From Adlercreutzia sp. ZJ176 (GTDB taxonomy: Bacteria; Actinomycetota; Coriobacteriia; Coriobacteriales; Eggerthellaceae), in NCBI RefSeq assembly GCF_011038975.1, contig NZ_JAAKEC010000010.1:59157-123156 (forward strand): a DNA stretch of 64,000 nt. The letters are read 5' to 3'. The notes below the pieces were generated by a model that was given only the letters and a program-made list of their open reading frames with translations, did not search any database and had not been told where the DNA came from. Below are positions 43,249 to 51,890 of this stretch, piece after piece (the first letter of the stretch is position 1; each line of letters starts with the position of its first letter). The position numbers were made by a program, and so were the translations under genes.

Positions 43249-44060
43249 TCTCGGTAGAGCTGAGGAGGGCGTTTGCAAACAACCTGTTCGTCACGGCTCT
43301 CGCCATGGGTTTCGCCCTCGCCATCGCGCAACTTGTCACGGTTGTCGTGCCGTACGGCTTGGGCGAGGAATGGGCGTTCTGGCGCGTGGGATCCAAAGGA
43401 GCCTATCCAAACTCTGTCTTCGGTTCGTGGATGGGCGCTACGCCTTTTTCCATCTGGTCTGTGCTGTACTTCTTCGTACTGCCCCTCATCGTCTGTCTGC
43501 CTTATGCCGACAGCTTTTACATCGACGTGAAAAGCGGCTATGCTGCGAACGTCGTAACCAGGGGAGGATCAGATCGGTACTTCCTGGCGAAGACGCTTGC
43601 CGTGTTTCTGACGGCAGGGGCGGTGGGTGTTGTGCCCCAGCTCGTCAATCTGCTCGGCACGGCGCTTCTCGTGCCGGTACTGCAGCCTGAGCCTACTGCC
43701 GGAACGTTTTTTGTCTCGCCGAGCGCGATGCTGGGGGATCTTTTTTACGCATCTCCTTGGCTCTACGTTATGTTTTTCATGCTGCTCTGCTTTGCTGTGT
43801 GCGGCCTTGTAGCGTGCTCGTGTCTCGTATTTTCGCATCTGGTGTCTAATCGGTTTATGGTGCTTGTGGCGCCTTTTCTGGTGTGCGCCATCGCCTTCTT
43901 CGCATTAGGCAGTGCGGCGGGGTATTCTCCGATAAACCTCTTGAACCCAGCACAGCCTTACGTCGTCGAGTTCCCTGTCGTGTTGATCGTGGTCGGGATG
44001 CTCACGCTTTTCGAGGCAGCATTCCTGGTGTGGCGGTGCCGCTGTTATGAGGCGCTGTGA
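43245..44060 (+). CDS. Membrane protein, ABC-2-like permease 1, peptide cassette
   Basis: 271 aa with about six hydrophobic spans (about 12-40, 75-90, 110-135, 160-185, 195-225 and 240-262). It lacks any soluble domain. Start overlap ATGA with the preceding gene and GTGA with the next. Likely one of the permease subunits for the ATPase. More A/T in wobble positions than flanking genes. Confidence 0.78.
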   Translation: MISVELRRAFANNLFVTALAMGFALAIAQLVTVVVPYGLGEEWAFWRVGSKGAYPNSVFGSWMGATPFSIWSVLYFFVLPLIVCLPYADSFYIDVKSGYAANVVTRGGSDRYFLAKTLAVFLTAGAVGVVPQLVNLLGTALLVPVLQPEPTAGTFFVSPSAMLGDLFYASPWLYVMFFMLLCFAVCGLVACSCLVFSHLVSNRFMVLVAPFLVCAIAFFALGSAAGYSPINLLNPAQPYVVEFPVVLIVVGMLTLFEAAFLVWRCRCYEAL

Positions 44061-44953
44061 GGAGGGTGCGTGCGAGATATGCAGGCCCAGGCCTTGGGAC
44101 GTTCGCGCACCTTTTCCGCTATGACCTCTCCGTGGGGTTCTTCTCTAATCGGGGAAAGCTTATCGTGGCCCTTGCCTGCGTCGTCGCCCTCGCAGCGATG
44201 TTCTTTGCGGCTCTCGAAGCTGTATCGGGGTATGTAGGGGCGACCGGCTCTGACGGGCTTCTCGGTGGGTTTGGCTTCGTCGATGTGCTCGCGTATTTCT
44301 TCGCGGGATCGGATTACTATCGCATTGATGACAAGGTTCCGTTCGTGCTGCCTATTGGATGGTTGATCCAGCAAGTGCTCATTGCCGTTCTCGTCGGCCA
44401 TTACACTGTGCGAGATTTCGGCGGGCAGGCTCTCCAGGTGTTCATGAGGGTCGGCGGTAGGCGTTCGTGGTGGCTGTCGAAGTGTCTGTGGGTTGTCGCA
44501 ACGGTGATCGTCTTTTACGTTGCAGAATCGGTTGTTGCTCTGCTTGCGGCTGCTTTTGGAGGGTTTGGGGCCATGGGCGACGTCGAGTCGATCATGGTGC
44601 TCGGCTTCCCCTTATCGGCCCTGGACGCGGGCCAGACCATCCTGCTTCTACTGTTGCCCACAGTCTTATCGCTTGCCCTGTCGCTTGCCCAGGTTGCCCT
44701 CTCTCTTATCGTTGGACCTTTCATGGCGTTCGCTTCCGTGATCGTGTTCGTTGCGGTTTCGGCTTACTTCGGTTCGCCGTTGCTCATAGGGGACTGCTCG
44801 ATGATGGCGCGCAGCTCCTTCGTACAGCAGGGAGGCGTGGAGGCGCTTGCGGCCCTTTCAGAATGTGTGATCATCGGAGTGGTTTCCGTGATTTTGGGAG
44901 GGGTGGTGCTTGGACGCAAGGACATGGTCGATGGGCAGGATCGGGCTCAGTGA
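44057..44953 (+). CDS. Membrane protein, ABC-2-like permease 2, peptide cassette
   Basis: 298 aa. The GTG start overlaps the preceding stop as GTGA; a basic cytoplasmic head (MRRVRARY) is followed by about six spans (about 35-60, 110-125, 148-175, 190-230 and 250-285). The length and layout match the previous protein, so the two may form a heterodimeric permease. No motif gives the substrate. Confidence 0.76.
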   Translation: MRRVRARYAGPGLGTFAHLFRYDLSVGFFSNRGKLIVALACVVALAAMFFAALEAVSGYVGATGSDGLLGGFGFVDVLAYFFAGSDYYRIDDKVPFVLPIGWLIQQVLIAVLVGHYTVRDFGGQALQVFMRVGGRRSWWLSKCLWVVATVIVFYVAESVVALLAAAFGGFGAMGDVESIMVLGFPLSALDAGQTILLLLLPTVLSLALSLAQVALSLIVGPFMAFASVIVFVAVSAYFGSPLLIGDCSMMARSSFVQQGGVEALAALSECVIIGVVSVILGGVVLGRKDMVDGQDRAQ

Positions 44954-44964
44954 GAGGTGGAGCG

Positions 44965-45822
44965 ATGATCGGGAAACTCAGATCTTATACCAAGGCGGCT
45001 GCTCTCGCGTTCAGGGCTGCTCCTGTCGTCATGGCATGCTGCATCTTCGCGGTGGTGTCCTCAGCCTTCGCCTCTTGCGCGGAGCAGACGGCCTATCTCT
45101 TGGCGAACGGGCTTAGCCCCGGCTACCTTGACAGCCTTATCTGGCTTTTTTCGTCGCACAGGGGCATACCCTTGTTGTGGTGCGTCGTACCGGCTGCGCT
45201 CATGGTATGGCTGACGGTCGCCAGCTCCAACCGCCGTGGGGTAAGTTGGGCTGTTCGCCATGGAAGCGCGCGTGAGCTGTGGGTCGAGGATGTTGCGGAC
45301 GCAGTCGTAGGGGCGCTTGTCCTCGCTGTGACGACGGTGCTGTCGGCGTGCGCGGCAGCTGCGGTATTCTCGGGAGATTCAGCGGCGGACTTTGGCCCCC
45401 ACGGGGTCTTTGCTGCGGTGACCGGGCAGGTGCCGGCGGAGCCCCTGGATACCGCTGCCGTCATTGCCGAGGCTACCGCGCTATCGATTCTCGTTCTCGC
45501 TGTGTTCGGAACTGCGTTCCAGTTCGGAAGGCTGCTGCTGGACGGTCCCGCCGTGCCGTTCGCCGTGTTGATTCTGTTAGGCCTTCCGGCTGTTCATGGT
45601 CCGCAAGCGTTCTTCATAGAGGCGGCGCAACTGCTGAGCTTGGGTGTCGATCCGAACGGTGTTACGAATCCTCTTTCAGTTCCCTTCAACGTGAGCTCGG
45701 TGTTCTACGGTTCATGGTTGCCGGGCGCTGGCCATGGCCTCTGGCTGCAGGCCACGCTCTTCGCAGCCCTTTTCGCCATGGGCGTTCTAGCCGCGCCGCG
45801 CAAGGATCTTCTGAATTCGTGA
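44965..45822 (+). CDS. Membrane protein, third permease-like subunit, peptide cassette
   Basis: 285 aa with about six hydrophobic segments (about 20-42, 62-85, 108-132, 170-190, 200-222 and 262-280). ATG 44965 has GAGGTGGAG upstream; the frame extends earlier only inside the previous gene. A third membrane protein is more than a simple ABC exporter needs. It ends 12 bp before the stop of the convergent anti-sigma gene, with no terminator hairpin between. Confidence 0.75.
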   Translation: MIGKLRSYTKAAALAFRAAPVVMACCIFAVVSSAFASCAEQTAYLLANGLSPGYLDSLIWLFSSHRGIPLLWCVVPAALMVWLTVASSNRRGVSWAVRHGSARELWVEDVADAVVGALVLAVTTVLSACAAAAVFSGDSAADFGPHGVFAAVTGQVPAEPLDTAAVIAEATALSILVLAVFGTAFQFGRLLLDGPAVPFAVLILLGLPAVHGPQAFFIEAAQLLSLGVDPNGVTNPLSVPFNVSSVFYGSWLPGAGHGLWLQATLFAALFAMGVLAAPRKDLLNS

Positions 45823-45834
45823 CGATCCCGCAGC

Positions 45835-46812
45835 CTAGCGTACTTTCTCCACGAGATTAAACAGCGAGGGCTCCCCTGACAGGGAGGTCCACGCCTCGGC
45901 GCCGGCCGAGTCTGGCAGTTGCGACAGACAGGCGCGGTACATGCCCTCGAAGCCCTCGGCGGGTTCGAGCCCATAGGACTTTGTCCGCGAGGTGCCGTCG
46001 GAGAATGTTGCGGTGGCGATGACGGTGACGTTTGCGAGTCGCTTGGCATCGCAGGTGGCGAGTAGCGTCTCCATCCCGTCCGCGTCATCGGTCTCGTAGA
46101 GGCTATCGAACCTGCCCCTCTCCTCGTCGTCGAGTACGTAGTCGAGTCTGATCTCCCTCACGACTGGCTCGCCGTCGTTGAACGGAATCACGAACGAGTT
46201 CGACGACTCCTCTGCGAGGGTTCCCTCGCTTCCTTGGCTGCTTTTCCAGCTTCCGTAGGAGACCCCCTCGCCCTCTATCGAATACTCCACTGTGTTCACG
46301 TTTCTGCCGGCGACGGTCATATCGAAGACATAACACCTGCTGACGGCAACTACGTCCCGACTCACCGTGTCGGTTGTCGCGTCGTACAGGTATCCTGCGC
46401 TGGTGCGCGAAGGGTAGAATTTCTCAAGTCCGATCCCCGCCGAATCGTCTCCTGCTCGCGACGGCTCTTCCGCATAGGCGATGAGTGAGAAGGAGTTTCC
46501 GGAGAGGGCTGCTCCTATTCTATCGGGCATGCAAGCGCCGAACAGAAGTCCCACGCCTGCGATGATGGCTAGGCATGCGGCGAGAGCCGTTCTCCATGCC
46601 GATGAGGGGATGATTGCGCCGCCGTTAGGCTTTCGTGTGGGGATGCGCCTTCGCCTCGGAGCGTTCATTTTCCTAGCAGACGTGGAAGCGTTCTTCGCTT
46701 CGGGTTTGTCCGGCAGTCCGAGAGCCTGCCTCGTCCTGCGTTTCAGCTCATCGCTTGCCCTCACGTTTTCCTCGATGCGTGCGTAGGCCCGCCTGAACTC
46801 GCCTTCATTCAT
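45835..46812 (-). CDS. Membrane-anchored anti-sigma-factor-like protein
   Basis: 325 aa. The cytoplasmic N-terminus (MNEGEFRRAYARIEENVRAS ...) is helical and charged, typical of sigma-binding domains without a zinc motif. One span at about residues 70-92 (ALAACLAIIAGVGLLFGACM) leads to a large extracytoplasmic sensor domain with beta-rich sequence. It overlaps the ECF sigma gene by 8 bp, the standard sigma/anti-sigma arrangement. The sensor may perceive the secreted peptide or envelope damage; this is inference. Confidence 0.82.
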   Translation of the reverse strand: MNEGEFRRAYARIEENVRASDELKRRTRQALGLPDKPEAKNASTSARKMNAPRRRRIPTRKPNGGAIIPSSAWRTALAACLAIIAGVGLLFGACMPDRIGAALSGNSFSLIAYAEEPSRAGDDSAGIGLEKFYPSRTSAGYLYDATTDTVSRDVVAVSRCYVFDMTVAGRNVNTVEYSIEGEGVSYGSWKSSQGSEGTLAEESSNSFVIPFNDGEPVVREIRLDYVLDDEERGRFDSLYETDDADGMETLLATCDAKRLANVTVIATATFSDGTSRTKSYGLEPAEGFEGMYRACLSQLPDSAGAEAWTSLSGEPSLFNLVEKVR

Positions 46813-47311
46813 CGCCTGCTCCTTCCAGCGATATTCGGAGCGCCTTTCGCGCCCTGTGGAGATGCGACCTCACGGTCGCTGGCTTCTCGCCGATGATCGA
46901 GGCTATTTCCTCCGTCGAATAGTTCTCGTAGTAGTAGAGGTGTATCACGGTTCTCCTGATCGGCGGCACAAGCGCATCGATTGCACTCTCAAGGGGTGTT
47001 TTCGACAGGCACGGATCCTCGTCTCTTGTGATCGCGCTCTCCTCGTCGAGGATCGCAGTTGGTCTTCGTTTGCGGAGCACATCGTAGCAGCAGTTGACGG
47101 TGACCCTTATGAGCCAGGCTTTCAAGTGCTCGTCGCTTTCTATGCGAACCTTCGATCTCAAGAGCCTCATGAACACGGTTTGAAATACGTCTTCGGCATC
47201 GGCTGTGTTCCCTGTGAGGCGTTGAGCGACCCTCATGACAGTGTCGCCCCAGACGTCGATGGCCTCGTCGACGTCGACGTCATAAGCGCTTTTTCTGTTG
47301 AACAAGCTCAA
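46805..47311 (-). CDS. ECF sigma factor (RpoE-type)
   Basis: 168-aa alternative sigma factor. Region 2 (about 14-75: ADAEDVFQTVFMRLL) binds -10 DNA. Region 4 (about 105-160: YYYENYSTEEIASIIGEKPA TVRSHLHRAR) is the -35-recognising helix-turn-helix. It is cotranscribed with its presumed anti-sigma and convergent with the peptide/ABC operon. The most likely regulon is that operon and its own promoter; I could not identify an ECF promoter motif by eye. Confidence 0.92.
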   Translation of the reverse strand: MSLFNRKSAYDVDVDEAIDVWGDTVMRVAQRLTGNTADAEDVFQTVFMRLLRSKVRIESDEHLKAWLIRVTVNCCYDVLRKRRPTAILDEESAITRDEDPCLSKTPLESAIDALVPPIRRTVIHLYYYENYSTEEIASIIGEKPATVRSHLHRARKALRISLEGAGDE

Positions 47312-47373
47312 TCAGCGCTCCTTTGAAGCGGATACGTGCCATGAATCGAATTTGCTACGGCGAGTGGAAGGCA

Positions 47374-47739
47374 TCATGGTGAGGGCGATGAAGCCTCCTT
47401 CTCACTCGCGTGTCTAGCAGGAATACGTATGAAGGCTTGATTATGTTGCGCCAATGTTGAAAAAAGCGCAATTTGCTCATCCTCTGCTCTGAAATCCGCG
47501 GAGGTCATAAGGCACTTCATTCGCGCTACGCAGGATGACACCAGCGGTTGTGCGCTTTTCGGCCGCCTTTCCGCATCGATCGGCTTTGAATTCTCAAGAA
47601 CGAAGGAAACGGTTATCTTTCTGGGGCAAGGAGTCGGCTTTACTCGCTCCATCATCTTGTCGTAGAGACGGGTCAGATACGGGGACTGTGAGAAAATGAA
47701 GTATAAGCCTTGACTAGTGCAAAGAATCAACCGAATCAA
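47374..47739 (-). CDS. Doubtful 121-aa ORF in an A/T-rich gap
   Basis: An open frame beginning MIRLILCTSQGL with no known domain, no good ribosome-binding site and Cys/Pro-rich composition. Its base composition is unlike both flanks. It may be a remnant of a mobile gene, or no gene. The rest of the 612-bp gap 47312-47923 holds the direct repeats and the promoter/operator of the next module. Confidence 0.25.
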   Translation of the reverse strand: MIRLILCTSQGLYFIFSQSPYLTRLYDKMMERVKPTPCPRKITVSFVLENSKPIDAERRPKSAQPLVSSCVARMKCLMTSADFRAEDEQIALFSTLAQHNQAFIRIPARHASEKEASSPSP

Positions 47740-47755
47740 TCGAAAGGACGATTGG

Positions 47756-47817
47756 TTGCCAAAACTAGTTTCTATATCTTACCAAAACTGGTAGCGAAAA
47801 CTTGCCAAAACTAGTAT
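47756..47817 (+). repeat. Three direct repeats at exact 23-bp spacing (iteron-like)
   Basis: TTGCCAAAACTAGT at 47756, TTACCAAAACTGGT at 47779 and TTGCCAAAACTAGT at 47802, each start separated by 23 bp. They lie 100-170 bp before the antitoxin gene. Function unknown; an operator array or a remnant of a replication/integration site are options. Confidence 0.75.
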
Positions 47818-47875
47818 CACCGCAGGCCGCATGGATGACTTGCGCATTGACTGGTGCGCGCAGTTCTTCCATGCA

Positions 47876-47907
47876 TGGTATAATCAGACGATAATCTGGT
47901 TATACCA
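47876..47907 (+). promoter_or_regulatory. Promoter -10 box inside an inverted-repeat operator
   Basis: TGGTATAATCAG (47876-47887) is inverted as CTGGTTATACCA (47896-47907), 11 of 12 pairs. It contains TATAAT at 47879-47884. The antitoxin or its complex with toxin probably binds here for autorepression, as is common for Phd/YefM modules. Confidence 0.65.
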
Positions 47908-47923
47908 TTGACAAGGAGCGGCT

Positions 47924-48211
47924 ATGGAGGCGATCTTTCCCATCACGGCTCTCACCAAGCAGCAGGCCAAGGTCAAGGAGGCGGCAAGCGAGGACGTCGT
48001 CCGCATAACGGAGAACGGGGCGGCCGCATGGATCTTCGCCTCGGAAGAGGCGTTTGAGCGCAGGGTGAAAAACGCTGTCGAAGAGGCGCTTTACGAGGCG
48101 TCGGTCGCCTCGGTGATCGCCCGAGGGACGCGCGACTACGAAGAGGGGCGCTACGTCGTGGGAGCTGACGCCGCGCGCGCGAAGCTGGCCGCCCTGCGGG
48201 CCGCGCAATGA
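47924..48211 (+). CDS. Phd/YefM-type antitoxin
   Basis: 95-aa antitoxin. The N-terminus (ITALTKQQAKVKEAA) fits the DNA-binding Phd/YefM domain, followed by the ITENGAAAWIFASEEAFE strand-helix. The C-terminal charged tail would wrap the toxin. An AAGGAGCGG ribosome-binding site precedes ATG. Its stop overlaps the toxin ATG (4 bp). Confidence 0.85.
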   Translation: MEAIFPITALTKQQAKVKEAASEDVVRITENGAAAWIFASEEAFERRVKNAVEEALYEASVASVIARGTRDYEEGRYVVGADAARAKLAALRAAQ

Positions 48212-48474
48212 GCGAAATCATATATACCGAGAGCTTCCTCGAGGACATGCTCCAGGTGAGAGAAAAGCATATCGAGGATGCCATCTTCGAGGCGATAGAG
48301 CTTCTGCCCTTCGTCCCCGTGCTTGGCTCGCGCGAGGTGCCTGCCGGACTCAGGCGAAGCTTCGGGGCCGAGGCGCGCAAGATAAGCGTCGCGCCTTTCG
48401 ACGTGATCTACGTGCCGGTGAACGAGGACGACTTCCTCGTTCTCGGCCTCGTCCACCAGCGGGCTGCGCGCTAA
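48208..48474 (+). CDS. RelE/ParE-superfamily toxin
   Basis: 88-aa protein with the RelE/ParE beta-hairpin core (GLRRSFGAEARKISVAPFDVIYVP), helix ESFLEDMLQVREKHIEDAI and C-terminal strand DDFLVLGLVHQRAAR. Known relatives are ribosome-dependent mRNA interferases or gyrase poisons; sequence alone does not decide. It is coupled to the antitoxin by ATGA overlap. Confidence 0.82.
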   Translation: MSEIIYTESFLEDMLQVREKHIEDAIFEAIELLPFVPVLGSREVPAGLRRSFGAEARKISVAPFDVIYVPVNEDDFLVLGLVHQRAAR

Positions 48475-48559
48475 GGCGCGCGTGTCGGTTCTGCGAGGGG
48501 CTGCCGACGAGGAATCTCTTGTGGCCGCCCTGCGGGCGGCGCGCCTGCGCTTGCGGGTG

Positions 48560-48928
48560 CTAGTCGTTGCCGCCGATGATTCCGTTGACGATCCCCGACA
48601 CGATGGAGATCACGATGGCGGCCACGAACCCGCTGCCGAAGGTGGCGATCTCGAAGCCGACGTTGAACAGGCCGTTCGTCAGCCAGGCGGAGAGGTAGAG
48701 CACGGCGGTGTTCACCACGAGGTAGAACAGCCCCAAGGTGATCACCGTCACGGGCAGCGAGAGCACCTGCAGGATGGGCTTCACCGACAGGTTGATGAGC
48801 GCGAGCACGAGCGCCAGAAGCGCGATGCCCGCCCACGAGTCACCGCTCAGCACGTCGATGCCGGGCACGAGCCACACGGCGGCGCCCACGGCGACGGCGG
48901 TTACGATCCAGCGGACGATGAAGTTCAT
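48560..48928 (-). CDS. Four-span membrane protein (phage-holin-4_2 / YvlD-like family)
   Basis: 122 aa with four hydrophobic helices (about 3-22, 30-48, 55-80 and 95-115) and the family-typical sequence LINLSVKPILQVLSLPVTV. Despite the family name, these proteins are widespread chromosomal membrane proteins, sometimes linked with envelope stress. ATG 48928 has GAAAGGAAAG upstream. It is leftward, single, divergent from the methyltransferase gene. Confidence 0.88.
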   Translation of the reverse strand: MNFIVRWIVTAVAVGAAVWLVPGIDVLSGDSWAGIALLALVLALINLSVKPILQVLSLPVTVITLGLFYLVVNTAVLYLSAWLTNGLFNVGFEIATFGSGFVAAIVISIVSGIVNGIIGGND

Positions 48929-49020
48929 GGGGCTTTCCTTTCGCGAAGAGGTTTGGTCCACTATAGCAAAGTGATGTGAAAGCTCCTTGTGCGAAGCCGC
49001 GCGGTAACCGATGTGACAAA

Positions 49021-50586
49021 ATGGTAAGCATGGAAAAGAAGAACGCATCACAACGCACCAGCAAGCGCCCCGCGGCAAGCGCGAAGGGCGACAAGCCGAA
49101 GCCGAAGCGCGCGAAGGCGGCGTCGGGCGGCGGCAAGCACGCGAAGCCCCAGCCTGCGAAGGGCAAGGTGCCGAAGGCGGGCGCGGGCAAGTCCGGCGCG
49201 AAGGCCGCGAAGTCGGGGCCTGCCAAGGCTCAAGCCCAGGCGAAGGCGCCGGGCTGCAAGCTCTGCGCGGTGTTCGGGCGCTGCGGCGGCTGCAGCCTGC
49301 TCGACATGCCCTACCGCGCGCAGCTCATCGAGAAGCAGCAGCTCGTGATCGACCTGTTCGCGCCGCTCGCTGACCTCACGGCGCTGCGCCCCATCCTCGG
49401 CATGGACGACCCCTTCCACTACCGCAACAAGGTGGTGTCGCCCTACGCGCCGGGCCGCAAGGCCGCCGCGCCGCCGCGCCGCGGCAAGCCGGCCGCGCGC
49501 CCGCAGGCGCATCGCGAGATCCTCACCGGCATGTACGCCAAGGGCACCCACCAGCTCATCCCCGCCGACACCTGCGCGCTCGAGAACGAGACGGCCAAGG
49601 CGATCACGCTCGTGGTGCGCGACCTCATGCGCCGCTGGGACATCGCTCCCTACGACGAGGACACGGGAGAGGGCTTCATGCGCCACTGCGTGGTGCGCGT
49701 GGGGCACTCGAGCGGCGAGGTGCTCGTGACGCTCGTGACCAACGACGACGAGTTCCCCTCGTCGAAGTCGTTCTGCCGCGAGCTCGTGCGCCGTGCGCCG
49801 GCCGTCACCACTGTGGTGCAGAACGTGAACACGCGCCAGACCAACGTGATCCTCGGCGAGAAGGAGCGGGTGCTCTTCGGCTCCGGGTTCATCCTCGACG
49901 AGCTCTGCGGCCTGAGCTTCCGCATCTCGTCGCACTCGTTCTACCAGGTGAACGCCGCGCAGACCGAGGTGCTCTACCGCGAGGCCGTGGCGCTGGCCGA
50001 CCTGCGCGGCAGCGAGACGGTGATCGACGCCTACTGCGGCACGGGCACCATCGGGCTCGTGGCGGCGCGCGCCGGCGCCGGGCGCGTGATCGGCGTGGAC
50101 AACGTGGAGTCGGCCATCCGCGACGCGCAGCAGAACGCGCGGCACAACCGCATCGACAACGCCGAGTTCATGGCGCTCGACGCGAGCGCGTTCATGGCCG
50201 CGCTGGCCGTGAAGCGCGCCGGGGACGAGCGCGAAGGCGACGCGGCTTCCGCGGGCAGCTTCGGCGCGGCCCCGGCGGACGCTCCCGCGGACGCCCCCGT
50301 AGCCGGCGTTCCCGCGAGCGCTCCCGCCGCGGACGCCCCCGCCGACGACCTCGTCGTCATGATGGACCCGCCGCGCGCGGGCTCCACCGAGCGCTTCCTG
50401 GACGCGGCCGTGCGCCTGGCGCCCTCGCGCATCGTGTACATCTCGTGCAACCCCGCCTCGCAGGCGCGTGACGTGGCGTACCTCGTGGAGCGCGGCTACC
50501 GCGTGGAGGTGGTGCGGCCGGTCGACATGTTCCCGCACACCGACCACGTGGAGTGCATCTGCAAGCTGGTGCGTGCAAAGGGTTGA
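49021..50586 (+). CDS. 23S rRNA (uracil-5-)-methyltransferase, RlmD/TrmA family
   Basis: SAM-dependent methyltransferase modifying uracil C5 in rRNA. The N-terminus is a Lys/Ala-rich tail (about 1-70), then a Cys cluster CKLCAVFGRCGGC resembling the 4Fe-4S motif of RumA. The TRAM-less catalytic core has the Q-N loop FYQVNAAQTEV, SAM motif DAYCGTGTIGL and the nucleophile Cys in SCNPASQARDV. An Ala/Pro/Asp insert of about 40 residues (about 405-450) sits before the MMDPPRAG motif. The start is uncertain: ATG 49021, ATG 49030 or GTG 48976; none has a strong ribosome-binding site. Confidence 0.88.
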   Translation: MVSMEKKNASQRTSKRPAASAKGDKPKPKRAKAASGGGKHAKPQPAKGKVPKAGAGKSGAKAAKSGPAKAQAQAKAPGCKLCAVFGRCGGCSLLDMPYRAQLIEKQQLVIDLFAPLADLTALRPILGMDDPFHYRNKVVSPYAPGRKAAAPPRRGKPAARPQAHREILTGMYAKGTHQLIPADTCALENETAKAITLVVRDLMRRWDIAPYDEDTGEGFMRHCVVRVGHSSGEVLVTLVTNDDEFPSSKSFCRELVRRAPAVTTVVQNVNTRQTNVILGEKERVLFGSGFILDELCGLSFRISSHSFYQVNAAQTEVLYREAVALADLRGSETVIDAYCGTGTIGLVAARAGAGRVIGVDNVESAIRDAQQNARHNRIDNAEFMALDASAFMAALAVKRAGDEREGDAASAGSFGAAPADAPADAPVAGVPASAPAADAPADDLVVMMDPPRAGSTERFLDAAVRLAPSRIVYISCNPASQARDVAYLVERGYRVEVVRPVDMFPHTDHVECICKLVRAKG

Positions 50587-50684
50587 AGCGTTGAGGGGCT
50601 CGGTTCCCAAGTCGCAAGGGGTCACGGTGGACCCATGAACGAACCTGTGGACGAGCCCATGGAAGGAACTTCGGAGTTTTGATC

Positions 50685-51866
50685 ATGGCTGAAGGAAAAG
50701 CAAGCGAAACCATCGCGGCGCGCGTGATCGAGCAGGCGCGGCGCACCATGGCCGACCACGCGTTGGCCGGCCCCGACACGGCGGCCCTGCTCATGGTGTC
50801 GGGCGGGTCGGACTCCACGGCGCTCGCCTACGTCGCGTCCGAGCTGCGCGCGCAGGGCGCCCTCGGCGCGCTCGCCATGCTGCACGTGAACCACAAGCTG
50901 CGCGGCGACGACGCCGATGACGACGCGCGCTTTGTGGCCGAGCTCGCCCACGTTCTCGACATCCCGCTGTTCCAGTGCGAGATCGACATCGCCGCCGAGG
51001 CCGCGCGCACGCACGAGAACGTAGAGGCCGTGGCGCGCCGCGAGCGCTACCTGGCCGCGAACGAGGCGCTGCGCTCGATGTGCCAGCACGAGGCGTACCC
51101 GCTGGCTGACGGGCGCATCTTCACAGCGCACACCGCCGACGACCGCATCGAGAGCTTCTACATGCGCTCCATCGTGGGCACGGGCCCCGGGGGCTTCCGC
51201 TCCATGCGCTACCGAAACGGCCCGGTGGTGCGCCCCGTGCTCGACCTCACGCGCGACGAGCTGCGCTCCTACCTGCACGAACGCGAGCGCGCGGGGCAGC
51301 GCGTGGTGTGCGACGCGGCCGGCGAGCTCTGGCGCGAGGACGCCACCAACGCCCACACCGACCGCTTCCGCGCCTTCGTGCGCCACAACATCGTCGCGCG
51401 CGCGAAGAAGTGGGACGAGCACATGCCCGCCACGCTCACGCGGTCGATGAACCTCATCGCCGACGAGGACGACATGCTCGAGGAGATGGCCGCGCGCCTG
51501 GTCGAGGAGCAGGTATCGTGGGCGGCTCAGGACGAGGAGTGGGGGATCGACCTCACGGAGGGCTTCGTGCTGCAGCCCGGCTTCGGCGCCTCCCCGCGCC
51601 CGCTGCAGCGCCGCGCCGTGCGCCAGCTGCTGCTGCGCATGCTGGGGGCCGAGGCGCGCATCGAGGCGGCGTCGGTCGAGGCGGTGCTCGACGGCTTCGA
51701 CGCGCAGACGGGCGCGCCAGCCAGCGGGTACGTGGCCAACATCCAGAGCGACCTGGCGGTGAGCGCCAACAAGCAGGGCGTGCGCGTGGAGCCCATGGCG
51801 TACTTCCGCGCGCGGCGGAAGAAGAAGGACGCGAAGGCGCCTTCGAACGGCAAGCAGAGCAACTAG
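50685..51866 (+). CDS. tilS: tRNA(Ile)-lysidine synthetase
   Basis: Modifies C34 of the CAU-anticodon tRNA(Ile) to lysidine; essential for decoding AUA. The PP-loop SGGSDSTALA (about residues 28-37) binds ATP. HVNHKLRGDDADDDARF, HTADDRIESFYMR and the GTGPGGFRSM loop match the family. 393 aa is usual. ATG 50685 is preferred over TTG 50679 because GGAG is 8 nt upstream. It is part of a rightward cluster with the methyltransferase and maf. Confidence 0.92.
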   Translation: MAEGKASETIAARVIEQARRTMADHALAGPDTAALLMVSGGSDSTALAYVASELRAQGALGALAMLHVNHKLRGDDADDDARFVAELAHVLDIPLFQCEIDIAAEAARTHENVEAVARRERYLAANEALRSMCQHEAYPLADGRIFTAHTADDRIESFYMRSIVGTGPGGFRSMRYRNGPVVRPVLDLTRDELRSYLHERERAGQRVVCDAAGELWREDATNAHTDRFRAFVRHNIVARAKKWDEHMPATLTRSMNLIADEDDMLEEMAARLVEEQVSWAAQDEEWGIDLTEGFVLQPGFGASPRPLQRRAVRQLLLRMLGAEARIEAASVEAVLDGFDAQTGAPASGYVANIQSDLAVSANKQGVRVEPMAYFRARRKKKDAKAPSNGKQSN

Positions 51867-51890
51867 ACGAGCGATCGTGAGGAACGAGGC

